Positions 39,758-48,732 of a stretch of DNA of 64,000 bases are shown here, piece after piece. Position numbers and translations under genes: made by a program. How positions within the stretch are numbered: the first letter of the stretch is position 1; every line of letters starts with the position of its first letter. The notes under the pieces are model-generated. The model did not search any database. It was given only the letters and a program-made list of their open reading frames with translations, and was not told where the DNA came from. Location: the NCBI RefSeq assembly GCF_029893805.1, contig NZ_JARXYP010000002.1, positions 3,720,001 through 3,784,000 of the forward strand, in the 5' to 3' direction. Origin of the DNA: Streptomyces sp. SAI-135. Its GTDB lineage: Bacteria; Actinomycetota; Actinomycetes; Streptomycetales; Streptomycetaceae.

Positions 39758-40975
39758 TCAGGCCCGGTGCCCGGCGCTCACCCGCGGCTTCGCGCGCCCT
39801 CGCTTCACCCCGTTCGGCCACAGTCTGGGGCTCCTCTTCGCCGCCAGGTCCTCGATCCACCCGAACGTCAGGATCGCCAGCCCGATCAGCGGCCACACCA
39901 GGAAGAACATCCACAGCGTGTCCGTCGAGTCGAGGGCCGCGACCGCGCGGTCGCTCTGCATGAAGGGCAGGTCGTAGGCGAGGTCGATGATCGGGACCGT
40001 GGCCATGATGAGCATGTTGTGCCAGAGGTAGATCGTGACGGCACGGTTGTTGGAGAGGGTCACCAGCTTGTCCCAGCGTGCCAGGCGGCCCGGAAGTTCC
40101 TGCCAGGACGGGGAGTACTGGAGCAGGATGACCACGAAACCGAAGGACCAGGCCGCCTGGGCGAGCGGGATGTCGTTCAGGTCCCAGCCCTCGGGGCCGA
40201 GGTGGCCGGAGGCCCACCACAGGGCGAAGGACATCACCAGGAACGACCCGGAGACCGCGAGATAGCGCGGGACCTTCGCCAGCACCCCCTCGTGGTGCGC
40301 GAAACCGAGGACCCAGCAACTGCCGTAGACCGCGAAGTCGGTGACCGCGTTGCCCAGTTCACCGGGGATGGTCACGAGTCCCGTGCCCACGACCGCCGTC
40401 AGCGCCAGCGGTGCCAGCAGCGTCGCCCACGGCACCCTGCGGAACGCCCACAGCAGCAGCGGGGACGCCAGCACGAACCACAGATACGCGCGGAGGTACC
40501 ACAGCGGGCCCACCGCCTGGTCCGCCCACGTGCTCTCCAGCAGGTCGTTCGGGAAGCCGACCTCCCACGGGTACGGCGGCGCCCCGATCGGGACGACGTA
40601 GTTCACCAGCTCCAGCAGGCCCCAGGTGCCGCTGTGGTCCGGGTCCTCCGAGAGCTTCCAGCCGCCGACGAACATCAACGGCAGTACCACCGCGCTGAAC
40701 GCCCAGAGCGGAGGCAGGAGGCGGCGGATCCTGCCCCTGATCACGCTCAGGGCGGAGCGGTTCAGCGAACGCGCCATCAGCGAGCCCGCCAGCGCGAACA
40801 TCACGCCCATCGACGGGAACAGCACGGTCAGCCACGCCCAGCCGAAGAGGTGGTAGAGGACGACGCGGACCAGCGCGAGGGAGCGGAGGAGGTCCAGGTA
40901 CCGGTCCCGGCCGGGCTTCCTCGCATCCGCCTCGGGCGCCGGAACATCAAGCCCCGCTGTGTACTCCTGCGTCAT
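39758..40975 (-). CDS. Membrane acyltransferase (OafA-type), third gene of the mat operon
   Basis: This 405-residue integral membrane acyltransferase (acyltransferase-3 family) has about ten hydrophobic segments. It carries the conserved DLLRSLALVRVVLYHLFGWAW region with the catalytic His and the RIRRLLPPLW Arg motif. Such proteins add acetyl or succinyl groups to extracellular polysaccharides. The start overlaps the stop of the GT2/deacetylase gene by ATGA, so it should modify the polymer that protein makes. This gives a three-gene unit: anchor protein, synthase/deacetylase, acyltransferase. Confidence 0.87.
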   Translation of the reverse strand: MTQEYTAGLDVPAPEADARKPGRDRYLDLLRSLALVRVVLYHLFGWAWLTVLFPSMGVMFALAGSLMARSLNRSALSVIRGRIRRLLPPLWAFSAVVLPLMFVGGWKLSEDPDHSGTWGLLELVNYVVPIGAPPYPWEVGFPNDLLESTWADQAVGPLWYLRAYLWFVLASPLLLWAFRRVPWATLLAPLALTAVVGTGLVTIPGELGNAVTDFAVYGSCWVLGFAHHEGVLAKVPRYLAVSGSFLVMSFALWWASGHLGPEGWDLNDIPLAQAAWSFGFVVILLQYSPSWQELPGRLARWDKLVTLSNNRAVTIYLWHNMLIMATVPIIDLAYDLPFMQSDRAVAALDSTDTLWMFFLVWPLIGLAILTFGWIEDLAAKRSPRLWPNGVKRGRAKPRVSAGHRA

Positions 40976-43173
40976 CCGACCGGCCTCCGCTCGTCGCTCT
41001 CACTGCCTGTCCGCTGCCTCGGCACCGGTCCGCCCGGTGCCTCGACGACTCCCGTGCGGCGCAGCTTCTGCCAGCGCAGGCGGCCCCCGGTGAGGGCGGT
41101 GATCCAGGACTGGAGCAGCACGACGTACATGAGCTGGCGGTAGAGGATCTGCTGCAACGGCAGCGAGATCAGGTGGGTCATGCGCTCCCGGTCGAGGCGG
41201 AACGCGTAGGCGGCGCAGACCAGTTGGATGGCGAGGACGCCCAGCCAGGCCAGGATCGTCTTCTCGGTCGGGCCGAACACGACGCCGTAGAGCAGGAACA
41301 CGTCGATCAGGGGGGCCAGCAGGGGGGCCACGACCATGAACAGCGAGACCAAGGGGAGACCCACGCGGCCGAAGCGGCCCGACGGGCCCCGCTCCACCAG
41401 CGCGCGCCGGTGCTTCCAGATGGCCTGCATGGTGCCGTACGACCACCGGTAGCGCTGGGACCAGAGCTGCTGGACGGACTCCGGTGCCTCCGTCCAGGCG
41501 CGCGCCTTCTCGGCGTAGACCACGCGCCAGCCGTCCCGGTGCATGGCCATGGTGATGTCGGTGTCCTCGGCGAGGGTGTCCTCGCTCATGCCGCCGACGC
41601 GTTCCAGGGCGGAGCGCCGGAAGGCTCCCACCGCGCCCGGGATCGTCGGCATGCAGCGCAGAACGTCGTACATCCGCCGGTCGAGGTTGAAGCCCATCAC
41701 GTACTCGATGTGCTGCCAGGCGCCGATCAGCGAGTCCCGGTTGCCGACCTTGGCGTTGCCGGCGACGGCTCCGACGCGCGGGTCGCCGAAGGGCTGGACC
41801 AGTTCGCGGACGGTGGACGGCTCGAAGACGGTGTCGCCGTCCATCATCACGATGATGTCGTGACGGGCGTTCGCCAGACCGCGGTTCAGGGCGGCGGGCT
41901 TGCCCGCGTTGAGCTGGCGGACGACCCGGACGTTCGGCAGGCCCATCGCCTCGACGATCCGGGCGGTGCCGTCACTGGAACCGTCGTCGATGACGAGCAC
42001 CTCGATGGGGTGCTCGCTCGCCATCAGGGAACGGACGGTGTTCTCGATGCACTTGGCCTCGTTGTAGGCCGGGACGAGCACCGACACCGGCTGAGTGACC
42101 GGCTCTCCCCAGCGGAAGTCCTTGCGGCGCACCCGGCGGGCGTGGATGCCGGAGAGCAGCAGCATGAGGACGAAACGGCCGATGACCAGGGAGCCGATGA
42201 TCGACAGTCCGACGACGAGGAAGTCGGTGATGTGCTCGGATGCCTGGACCAGGAAGATCCACGCCTTGCCCTTCCACAGTTCGGGTCCGGCGACCGCGGT
42301 GTGCGCGGTGGGCGCGTCGAGGGCCTCGGTGAGGTTGTCGAACTCGTAGCCCTTGTCCGCCATGTCGGGCAGGAACCGGTCGAGCGCCTGGACCGTCTGG
42401 TGGCGGTCGCCGCCGGAGTCGTGCATCAGCACGATCGCGCCCTTGCCGTTCTTCGGCGTGGCGTTGCTGATGATCTTTCCGACTCCGGGCTTCTGCCAGT
42501 CCTCGCTGTCGGTGTTGTTGACGACGGTGATGTAGCCGCGGGTGCCGATGTACTCGGTGACCGGCCAGGACTTGTTGTCCATGGCGTCGGCGAAGGAGGA
42601 GTAGGGCGGCCGGAAGAGCGAGGTGCGGATACCGGCCGCGCCGGCGAGCGCGAGTTGGTTCTGGGAGAGCTCCCAGTCGATGCGCTTCTTCGACTGGAAG
42701 GACAGGTCGGGGTGGTTGAAGGTGTGCAGCCCGATCTCGTGGCCCTCGTCGACCATGCGCTGGACCAGGTCGGGGTAGCGGGAGGCCATGGTGCCGGTGA
42801 CGAAGAAGACCGCGTGTGCGTGGTGCTTCTTCAGGACGTCCAGGACCTTGGGGGTCCAGGTGGGGTCGGGACCGTCGTCGAAGGTGAGGACGATCCGGTG
42901 GTCGGGCATCCTCAGGCTGGTGGCCTTGCCGCTGCGGGTGTCGATCACCGGGCCGCCGTCGATGATCTTCTCCGGCACCTTGTCGGAGGAGGCCTCGGGC
43001 TGGATGCGGTGGTCGGCGAGGATCTCGCTGTGGACGTAGCCGCGCAGCATCAGCATCGCCATGAGCGCGACGAGGACGAGCACGGGCAGCAGCAGGCGCA
43101 TGGGCAGGCGACGGCGCCTGGAGGCACCGGGGGCTCCTGGTGCGGCCCCCGGGCGGCGGGTGCGGGATGCCAT
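40972..43173 (-). CDS. matB: Bifunctional polysaccharide deacetylase / GT2 synthase (MatB)
   Basis: This 733-residue protein combines two enzymes. After an N-terminal membrane helix (LLLPVLVLVALMAMLML) there is an extracellular NodB deacetylase domain (LTFDDGPDPTWTPKV, HTFNHPDLS, LFRPPYSSFADAM). A second helix then leads to a cytoplasmic GT2 domain with DDGSSDGTARIV, MDGDTVFEP, EDTDITMAMHRDGW and QRYRW, followed by three or more helices forming a channel. This resembles PgaC plus PgaB in one chain, making and deacetylating beta-1,6-GlcNAc polymer. MatAB of Streptomyces makes such poly-GlcNAc for hyphal aggregation. The start shares one base with the matA stop. Confidence 0.9.
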   Translation of the reverse strand: MASRTRRPGAAPGAPGASRRRRLPMRLLLPVLVLVALMAMLMLRGYVHSEILADHRIQPEASSDKVPEKIIDGGPVIDTRSGKATSLRMPDHRIVLTFDDGPDPTWTPKVLDVLKKHHAHAVFFVTGTMASRYPDLVQRMVDEGHEIGLHTFNHPDLSFQSKKRIDWELSQNQLALAGAAGIRTSLFRPPYSSFADAMDNKSWPVTEYIGTRGYITVVNNTDSEDWQKPGVGKIISNATPKNGKGAIVLMHDSGGDRHQTVQALDRFLPDMADKGYEFDNLTEALDAPTAHTAVAGPELWKGKAWIFLVQASEHITDFLVVGLSIIGSLVIGRFVLMLLLSGIHARRVRRKDFRWGEPVTQPVSVLVPAYNEAKCIENTVRSLMASEHPIEVLVIDDGSSDGTARIVEAMGLPNVRVVRQLNAGKPAALNRGLANARHDIIVMMDGDTVFEPSTVRELVQPFGDPRVGAVAGNAKVGNRDSLIGAWQHIEYVMGFNLDRRMYDVLRCMPTIPGAVGAFRRSALERVGGMSEDTLAEDTDITMAMHRDGWRVVYAEKARAWTEAPESVQQLWSQRYRWSYGTMQAIWKHRRALVERGPSGRFGRVGLPLVSLFMVVAPLLAPLIDVFLLYGVVFGPTEKTILAWLGVLAIQLVCAAYAFRLDRERMTHLISLPLQQILYRQLMYVVLLQSWITALTGGRLRWQKLRRTGVVEAPGGPVPRQRTGSESDERRPVG

Positions 43174-44342
43174 CAGAGGATGTACTCCGGGGACGGGGAG
43201 GAGAGCGGGGCGTCGGAGGGTGCCGGGGCGGAGGTGCCGGGCGCGGATGTCCGGGACGTCTCCGACGCGATGGGCGAGGGGTCGGCCGGGCCGTCGGCGA
43301 CCGTGCCGGGTCCGGCGCTGCCACCGCCCGTGGTCTGGGTCGGGGCGACCGAGGGGTCGGGGCTGGTGGTGGCGGGCGGGGTGATCGAGGCGCTGGGCGG
43401 CGGGGTGACCGACTGCGTCGGCTGGGTCGACGGATCGGCGCTGGCCGACGGGTTGCCGCCCGGTCGGCCGGCGGTGGCCGACGGGTCGGCGGACGTGCCC
43501 GGCCCGGCCTGGCTCACGCCGGCGGCGGGCGCGGTGCCACTGACTCCGGGAGCCGGTGTCACCCCGCCGCCGACCGTCGGGGTGGTCCCGGGGATCACCC
43601 CCGCGTCGGCGGAGGGCTCGGTGGACTCGGCCGGCATCGGACTGGTGTCGACCTGGCCGGCCGGGGCGTCGTCCTTCGGGCCGTTCACGGGGAGCCAGGG
43701 CGCGTTGGAGTTGCCGGACAGCAGGGTGACGACGATGACGACGGCGTAGACCGCGCAGGCCAGTCCGACGGCGATGCCGATCCGGCGGAAGCGTCGGCTG
43801 CGCCGGCCCGACTCGTCGACGAAGACGGGGCCCTCGGACTCGGATCCGCCGTCGCCTCCGGGACGGCCCTCGATACGGTCGTGGCCGTTCAGGCTGATCG
43901 CGTCGAGCTGGACGGTCACCTCGTGCGGGTCGTGGGTGCCGCCGTCAGCGCTGCCGGACTCGTCCCAGGGATCGCGTACGACGGCTCGGCGGCCGGGCGG
44001 CTCGGGGAGGTCCCCGTCGCGGTCGGCTGTCGGGGCTCCCGGGAAGTCCGGGTCGTCGCTCTGCCCGGCCGTTCCGGCGAAGCCGGCGAAGGCGGCCGCA
44101 CCCGCTGTCCCTACCGCTCCCGCCTGTTCGGTGCCGGTCGAGCCGGTCGTACCGGTCGTACCGGTCGCACCGGTCGCACCGGTCGAGCCGGGGTCTCCGG
44201 TTTCCGGGAACGTCTGGGTGGAACCCCCCGTCAGGGATATGTCCTGGGTGCCTGATGCAACCTCGGGCCATTCCGGTTGGGCGTCTTCCCGCCACTTTTT
44301 CACGCGCACGCACATCCCCCACGGGCTGATCTGGGCGCGCAT
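43173..44342 (-). CDS. matA: Single-span Pro/Thr/Ser-rich protein, probable MatA
   Basis: This roughly 389-residue protein starts at the ATG at 44342 (another ATG lies eight codons downstream). A short collagen-like G-x-T tract (GSTGATGATGTTGTTGSTGT) lies near residue 50. A single membrane helix (RRIGIAVGLACAVYAVVIVVTLL) follows at the middle, and the remainder is an extended extracellular Pro/Ser/Thr/Ala-rich stalk. No enzyme motif is seen. It precedes matB with one shared base (TGATG), so it probably scaffolds or anchors polymer synthesis. The symbol rests on memory of SCO2963-SCO2962. Confidence 0.7.
   Translation of the reverse strand: MRAQISPWGMCVRVKKWREDAQPEWPEVASGTQDISLTGGSTQTFPETGDPGSTGATGATGTTGTTGSTGTEQAGAVGTAGAAAFAGFAGTAGQSDDPDFPGAPTADRDGDLPEPPGRRAVVRDPWDESGSADGGTHDPHEVTVQLDAISLNGHDRIEGRPGGDGGSESEGPVFVDESGRRSRRFRRIGIAVGLACAVYAVVIVVTLLSGNSNAPWLPVNGPKDDAPAGQVDTSPMPAESTEPSADAGVIPGTTPTVGGGVTPAPGVSGTAPAAGVSQAGPGTSADPSATAGRPGGNPSASADPSTQPTQSVTPPPSASITPPATTSPDPSVAPTQTTGGGSAGPGTVADGPADPSPIASETSRTSAPGTSAPAPSDAPLSSPSPEYIL
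44130..44190 (-). repeat. Nine-base tandem repeats in matA (collagen-like Gly-x-Thr)
   Basis: Units of the form ACCGGTCGY repeat about six times between 44137 and 44190 on the plus strand, giving Gly-Ala/Thr-Thr triplets in the protein. The tract is likely to vary in length between strains. Confidence 0.8.
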
Positions 44343-44459
44343 TCGACCTTGAGCACACGTCGGCTGAACCGAGCCCCCACCCGGTCCGAGCGCCCCCCTT
44401 ACCACACCGTGCTCAGGTCACGAATGTAGCGCACACGGAGGATGTGTGTTTGCCACGTG

Positions 44460-45455
44460 TCATTTGTGGATGTTCATATCGGCCTCATCGGTGGCTGGAA
44501 TCCATCCATCGGAGGGCCGACGAAGCCAGCCATGTTCGACGGACAGTTCGATCGCGGCACGGCGGAGGGCGTCGAAGGCCGGATGCACCAAGCCCCTGCG
44601 CCACACCAACGACACGGGCGACAGCGGTACCGGGTCGACCAGCGGACGCAGCACGGTGGCGGGCATGGCCGGAAAATCCAGGACGGCGAGAACCGGGTTG
44701 CGGGTCTTCGCCATGATCCGCTGGAACTCCTCGTCGCCGACCGCGAGCGGGGCCGGCGGGGCGATCCGGATGCCCCGTCCTTCGAACAGCCGACGAGCGA
44801 GATCGGTCCATTCCGGAGTGCGCGGATTTCCGGCCCCCGCGTACACGGTCTCGCCCTCCAGAGCGGCCAGCGGTACCCGTTCCAGGGCGGCCAGCCGATG
44901 GTCCTCGGGCAGTACTACGGCCATGGGCTCGTAGCGCACGGGCTGGTGGTCCAGGCCCGCCCGCAGCGCCGGGTCCAGACCGGCGAACCGGCCGAAGGAC
45001 GCGTCGAGGCGACCGGCCAGCAGCTCCCCCGCCGCACCCGTCAGCCCGCTCTCGTAGCGGGCCATCAGCTCCTGGTCGGGGGCGAGTTCCCGGGCCCGCA
45101 GCAGTACGGCGCGGGCGGTGGCCTGGTCGGGGAAGTTCAGGTCCACGAGCAGCGGGCGGGCCTGCGAGAGGGCGGCGAGCAGTTCGTCCTGGGCGTCCAG
45201 GGCCCGGCGGGCGTACGGCACCAGGCGCTCGCCGTCGACGGTCAGAGTCACCTGGCGGGTGGTGCGCACGAACAACTCCGTGCCCAACTCCCGTTCCAGC
45301 CGCCGCACATCACGGCTGAGCGCCTGCTGGGCGACGTAGAGCCGGGCCGCCGCGCGCGTGAAGTGGAGCTCCTCGGCGACGACGAGGAAGGCGCGCAGGA
45401 GCCGGGGGTCGAGGTGGTGAGGGCGGGGGCCGGGGCTCGGCCTTGGCGCGGACAT
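44460..45455 (-). CDS. LysR-family transcriptional regulator
   Basis: This 331-residue regulator has an N-terminal winged helix (LLRAFLVVAEELHFTRAAARLYVAQQALSRDVRRLERELG) and a two-lobed effector-binding domain. The helix is a textbook LysR pattern. It is divergent from the MFS gene with about 83 bases between, the usual arrangement for a LysR regulator and its target. The ligand is unknown. It lies just downstream of matA on the same strand, but the matA start is separated by over 100 bases and transcription of matA is likely independent. Confidence 0.92.
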   Translation of the reverse strand: MSAPRPSPGPRPHHLDPRLLRAFLVVAEELHFTRAAARLYVAQQALSRDVRRLERELGTELFVRTTRQVTLTVDGERLVPYARRALDAQDELLAALSQARPLLVDLNFPDQATARAVLLRARELAPDQELMARYESGLTGAAGELLAGRLDASFGRFAGLDPALRAGLDHQPVRYEPMAVVLPEDHRLAALERVPLAALEGETVYAGAGNPRTPEWTDLARRLFEGRGIRIAPPAPLAVGDEEFQRIMAKTRNPVLAVLDFPAMPATVLRPLVDPVPLSPVSLVWRRGLVHPAFDALRRAAIELSVEHGWLRRPSDGWIPATDEADMNIHK

Positions 45456-45538
45456 CGGGCGAACTTACAACACGGGTGCGTGAATCGGTACGGAGAAGGT
45501 GTTGGACCCCTTGATCGTCTCCACGCGATGGTAGGCGC

Positions 45539-46819
45539 ATGCCGCCACCGAAACGAACGTTGTTCACCATGACCGCGGACGCGCTCGTCATCGCCGACTT
45601 CGGCCCGCGGGGACCGCGCCGTCGCCGGGCCCCGGGTCCCTACCGCCGTCTTCTCGCCACCCCGGGGGCCAGGGCGTTCACCATCGGGAACCTTCTCGCC
45701 CGGCTTCCCATGGGCATGTTCGGCGTCAGCGCGGTCGTCATGATCGCGGGGACGCGTGGGTCGTACGCCCTCGCCGGCGCCGTCACCGCGACCGGCCTCG
45801 CCGCCACGGCGGTCGTCGCCCCGTGGACCGCGCGGCTCGTGGACCGACACGGACAGGCCAAGATCGCCGTACCGGCCACGGTGCTCGCCGCCCTCGGCTC
45901 GCTCGCCCTGCTGCTGTGCGTCCGCCTCGGCGCTCCGGCGTGGACGCTCTTCGTCTCGTACGCCGCCACCGCCACGACCCCCAATCTGGGCGGGATGTCC
46001 CGTGCCCGCTGGGCCCATCTCCTCGACGGCGACGAGGGGTCGCTGCATGTCGCCAACTCCTTCGAGCAGGCCGTGGACGAGGCGTGCTTCATGCTGGGCC
46101 CGGTCCTGGCGGCCTTCCTGTGCACGGCGTTCTTCCCGGAGGCGGGCACGCTGACCGGGGTGGTGCTGCTGGTGGCGGGCGTGCTGGTGTTCACGGCACA
46201 GCGTTCGACGGAGCCGCCGGTGCGGGGGCGGGGCCCTTCCAGGACGCCGCTGCGCGTGCCCGGCGTACCGCCCCTGCTTGCCGTCTGCCTGGTCATGGGT
46301 GCCGTGTTCGGTTCCCTGGAGGTCGTCACCATCGCCTTCGCCGACGCGCAGGGACACCGCTCGGCGGCGGGGGTCGTGCTCGCGCTCCAGGCGGCCGGTT
46401 CGTGCGCGGCGGGGCTGGTCTACGGGGCGGTGCGCCGGACCGGGACGGGGTCCGTGGCGGACCGTTACGTGTGGTGCATAGCCGCCATGACGGCCCTGCT
46501 GACCCTCCCCCTGCTGGCCGCGTCCCTCACCGGCTCCCTGCCCGTCCTCGCGGTGACGCTCCTGATCGCCGGGATGGCGACCGCCCCGACCATGGTCACC
46601 GGCATGACCCTGATCCAGCGCCGCACCCCGCCCGGCCACCTCAACGAGGGCATGACCCTGGCCGTGACCGGCCTGCTCGGCGGAATCGCCTGCGGCAGCG
46701 CGGCGGGCGGCTGGACGGTGGAGCACCTGTCGCCGGTGGCGGGCTACGGCATCCCGACCACGGCAGCGGCGACGGCCCTGATGATCGCGCTCACCTGGAG
46801 AAGACCGACGAGCCCATGA
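45539..46819 (+). CDS. MFS transporter
   Basis: This 426-residue major facilitator has about 12 hydrophobic segments beginning FTIGNLLARLPMGMFGVSAV. The loop WTARLVDRHGQAKIAV is the MFS motif A region. Relatives are exporters of small molecules such as sugars or drugs. The start ATG at 45539 has a weak ribosome site; an in-frame ATG at 45569 is also possible. It is divergent from the LysR gene, which probably controls it. Confidence 0.85.
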   Translation: MPPPKRTLFTMTADALVIADFGPRGPRRRRAPGPYRRLLATPGARAFTIGNLLARLPMGMFGVSAVVMIAGTRGSYALAGAVTATGLAATAVVAPWTARLVDRHGQAKIAVPATVLAALGSLALLLCVRLGAPAWTLFVSYAATATTPNLGGMSRARWAHLLDGDEGSLHVANSFEQAVDEACFMLGPVLAAFLCTAFFPEAGTLTGVVLLVAGVLVFTAQRSTEPPVRGRGPSRTPLRVPGVPPLLAVCLVMGAVFGSLEVVTIAFADAQGHRSAAGVVLALQAAGSCAAGLVYGAVRRTGTGSVADRYVWCIAAMTALLTLPLLAASLTGSLPVLAVTLLIAGMATAPTMVTGMTLIQRRTPPGHLNEGMTLAVTGLLGGIACGSAAGGWTVEHLSPVAGYGIPTTAAATALMIALTWRRPTSP

Positions 46820-47272
46820 CGCCCCGGCCCGGCGGAACACGAACCGACGACCGCGCCCACTGGGACCGCTGTCTGTCGTGGCGGCACGGTCCGTGGCCGG
46901 TGTCCCGTCGGGGCGGGGTCGGTCTCCTCCAGGTGGGTGCGGTCATCCGCGTGGTCCCGGTCGCCGTGGGCCCCAGCCCAGCCACGGCCGGTGACTGAGA
47001 GGGCGGATCACCGTCGCCGACGACCGGGCACAGCAGCAGCGACGGCCCCGATGACCACCCCACCTGGGTGCCGCCGAGCCTGGCCGCTGGGCGGGAGCCG
47101 GGTCGGCGGCCGGACAGTTGCAGCACGTCTCCCGGGCGGTGCCACGGCGGCCGTGACGACCGCGCTCACGCGGATGACGCCGCCGAAGCATGACCAGCCC
47201 GTCCGACCGGAACGCCACCGGACAGTCGCAGCGCATCTTCCTGCCGCACCCACTCCCTCCCCACCCCACGTC

Positions 47273-47288
47273 ATCGAATCGCTTCACC
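47273..47288 (+). promoter_or_regulatory. Second LacI-type operator-like site
   Basis: ATCGAATCGCTTCACC matches 12 of 16 positions of the perfect palindrome at 47341 and lies 68 bases upstream of it. Paired operators at this distance allow looping by a LacI-family tetramer or two dimers. Confidence 0.4.
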
Positions 47289-47340
47289 TGATCCCGTACA
47301 AACCATTGACGCCCCCCAGAGCCCCCACATACGTTCCCGT

Positions 47341-47356
47341 GTCGAAGCGCTTCGAC
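47341..47356 (+). promoter_or_regulatory. Perfect LacI-type operator GTCGAAGCGCTTCGAC
   Basis: A 16-base perfect palindrome with the central CG that LacI/CcpA-type proteins use. It lies 84 bases before the sugar-binding gene. The LacI-family gene at the end of the operon is the obvious ligand. A further inverted pair GTCGTCG/CGACGAC (47361-47367 and 47381-47387) follows directly. Confidence 0.65.
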
Positions 47357-47439
47357 TGGCGTCGTCGAATCGAGTCGAAACGACGACCCCTGCGCGGCGC
47401 CCCGCCCGAAGCGACCATCCGACTCCCCGGAGGTACGGG

Positions 47440-48732
47440 ATGTTGACGGCACGAAGGCGTGTGGTGGTGACGGCGGTGGTCCTGACGGGATCGCTGCTGA
47501 TGACCTCCTGCGGGGACTCGGACGGCGGGTCCTCCGACGGGAAGACACTGCGGCTGTGGCACTACGAGGGCCCGGACAGCGCGATGGGCATCGCCTGGAA
47601 CGCGGCGATCAAGGAGTTCGAGGCCACGCACCCCGGCGTGAAGGTGAAGTTCGAGGAGAAGAGCTTCGACCAGATACAGAAGACCGCCCCGATGGTCCTC
47701 AACTCCTCGGACGCGCCCGACCTCATGGAGTACAACAAGGGCAACGCGACCGCGGGCCTGCTCTCCAAGCAGGGCCTGCTGACCGACCTCACGGAACAGG
47801 CGGCCGAGCGCGGCTGGGACAAGGCACTCAGTCCCAGCGTCCGCACCACCAGCCTCTACGACACCAACGGCGTGATGGGCTCCGGCAAGTGGTACGGCGT
47901 CCCCAACTACGCCGAGTACACGCTGGTCTACTACAACAAGGACCTCTTCAAGAAGTACGGCGTCGCCGAGCCGAAGTCCCTCGCCGAATTGACCGCCGCC
48001 ATGGACAAGTTCGTCGAGAACAAGGTCACCCCGCTCGCCAACGGCGGCGCCGCCTACCCCGCCCAGCAGTACCTCTACCAGCTCGCGCTCTCGAAGGCCG
48101 ACCGCGCCTGGGTCGACTCGTACCAGCTCTACAAGGGGAAGACCGACTTCCACGACGCGGCCTGGACCTACGGCGCCGACACCTTCGCCGACTGGGTCCG
48201 GAAGGGCTACTTCAGCAAGAGTTCCAGCGGTCAGAACGAGGAGGCCGCCGGTGTCTCCTTCACCTCCGGCAAGGCGCCGATCCTGTTCTCCGGCAGCTGG
48301 TGGTACGGCCGCTTCAAGGCGGAGAACAAGTTCGACTGGGGCACGTTCCGCTGGCCCGACTCCCGGCTCACCCTCGGCTCCGGCGGCAACCTCTGGGTCG
48401 TACCGCACGGTTCGAAGAACAAGGACCTCGCCTACGACTTCATCGACATCACCATGTCGAAGAAGATCCAGAACCTGCTCGGCAACTCCGGCGGCGTCCC
48501 GGTCGCGGCTGATGCCTCCGCCATCACCGATCCTCAGTCGAAGACCCTGATCGACGACTTCAACACCCTCTCCAAGAACGACGGCCTGGCCTTCTACCCC
48601 GACTGGCCGGTCCCCGGCTTCTACGACGTCCTCGTCTCCGAGACCCAGAAGCTGATCACGGGCAGCGAGAAGCCCGACGGTTACCTCAGCGCTCTCCAGG
48701 AGGCCTACGACAAGGGCGCGCCGAAGCAATGA
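47440..48732 (+). CDS. Sugar-binding lipoprotein of the xyloside ABC importer
   Basis: This 430-residue family 1 solute-binding protein starts at ATG behind GGAGGTACGGG. The signal sequence ends in a lipobox (LLMTSCGDSD). Sugar-binding-type motifs include TLRLWHYEGPDSAMGIAWNAAI and YAEYTLVYYNKDLFKKYG. It is the first gene of a five-gene operon whose enzyme is an alpha-xylosidase, so the ligand is probably a xylosylated glucan oligomer or isoprimeverose; that is inferred from context. Confidence 0.9.
   Translation: MLTARRRVVVTAVVLTGSLLMTSCGDSDGGSSDGKTLRLWHYEGPDSAMGIAWNAAIKEFEATHPGVKVKFEEKSFDQIQKTAPMVLNSSDAPDLMEYNKGNATAGLLSKQGLLTDLTEQAAERGWDKALSPSVRTTSLYDTNGVMGSGKWYGVPNYAEYTLVYYNKDLFKKYGVAEPKSLAELTAAMDKFVENKVTPLANGGAAYPAQQYLYQLALSKADRAWVDSYQLYKGKTDFHDAAWTYGADTFADWVRKGYFSKSSSGQNEEAAGVSFTSGKAPILFSGSWWYGRFKAENKFDWGTFRWPDSRLTLGSGGNLWVVPHGSKNKDLAYDFIDITMSKKIQNLLGNSGGVPVAADASAITDPQSKTLIDDFNTLSKNDGLAFYPDWPVPGFYDVLVSETQKLITGSEKPDGYLSALQEAYDKGAPKQ

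Larger units (their letters stand above)
46820..47439. other. 620-bp intergenic region upstream of the xylosidase operon
   Basis: The first 180 bases hold a 60-codon frame opening in an ATGA overlap with the MFS stop (46816-46998), rich in Arg and Pro and unconvincing. From about 47000 the sequence is Arg/Pro-coding-like without a start, with a repeated GGACAGTYGCAGC motif at 47112 and 47220. The last 170 bases hold the operator sites of the downstream operon. Confidence 0.5.

Noticed and set aside
44130-44190. Short CRISPR-like array
   Set aside because: The 9-base units have no spacers and stay in frame within matA as collagen-like codons.
46816-46998. 60-codon gene after the MFS transporter
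   Set aside because: Although it begins in an ATGA overlap, the product is Arg/Pro-rich without any domain and no ribosome site is visible.
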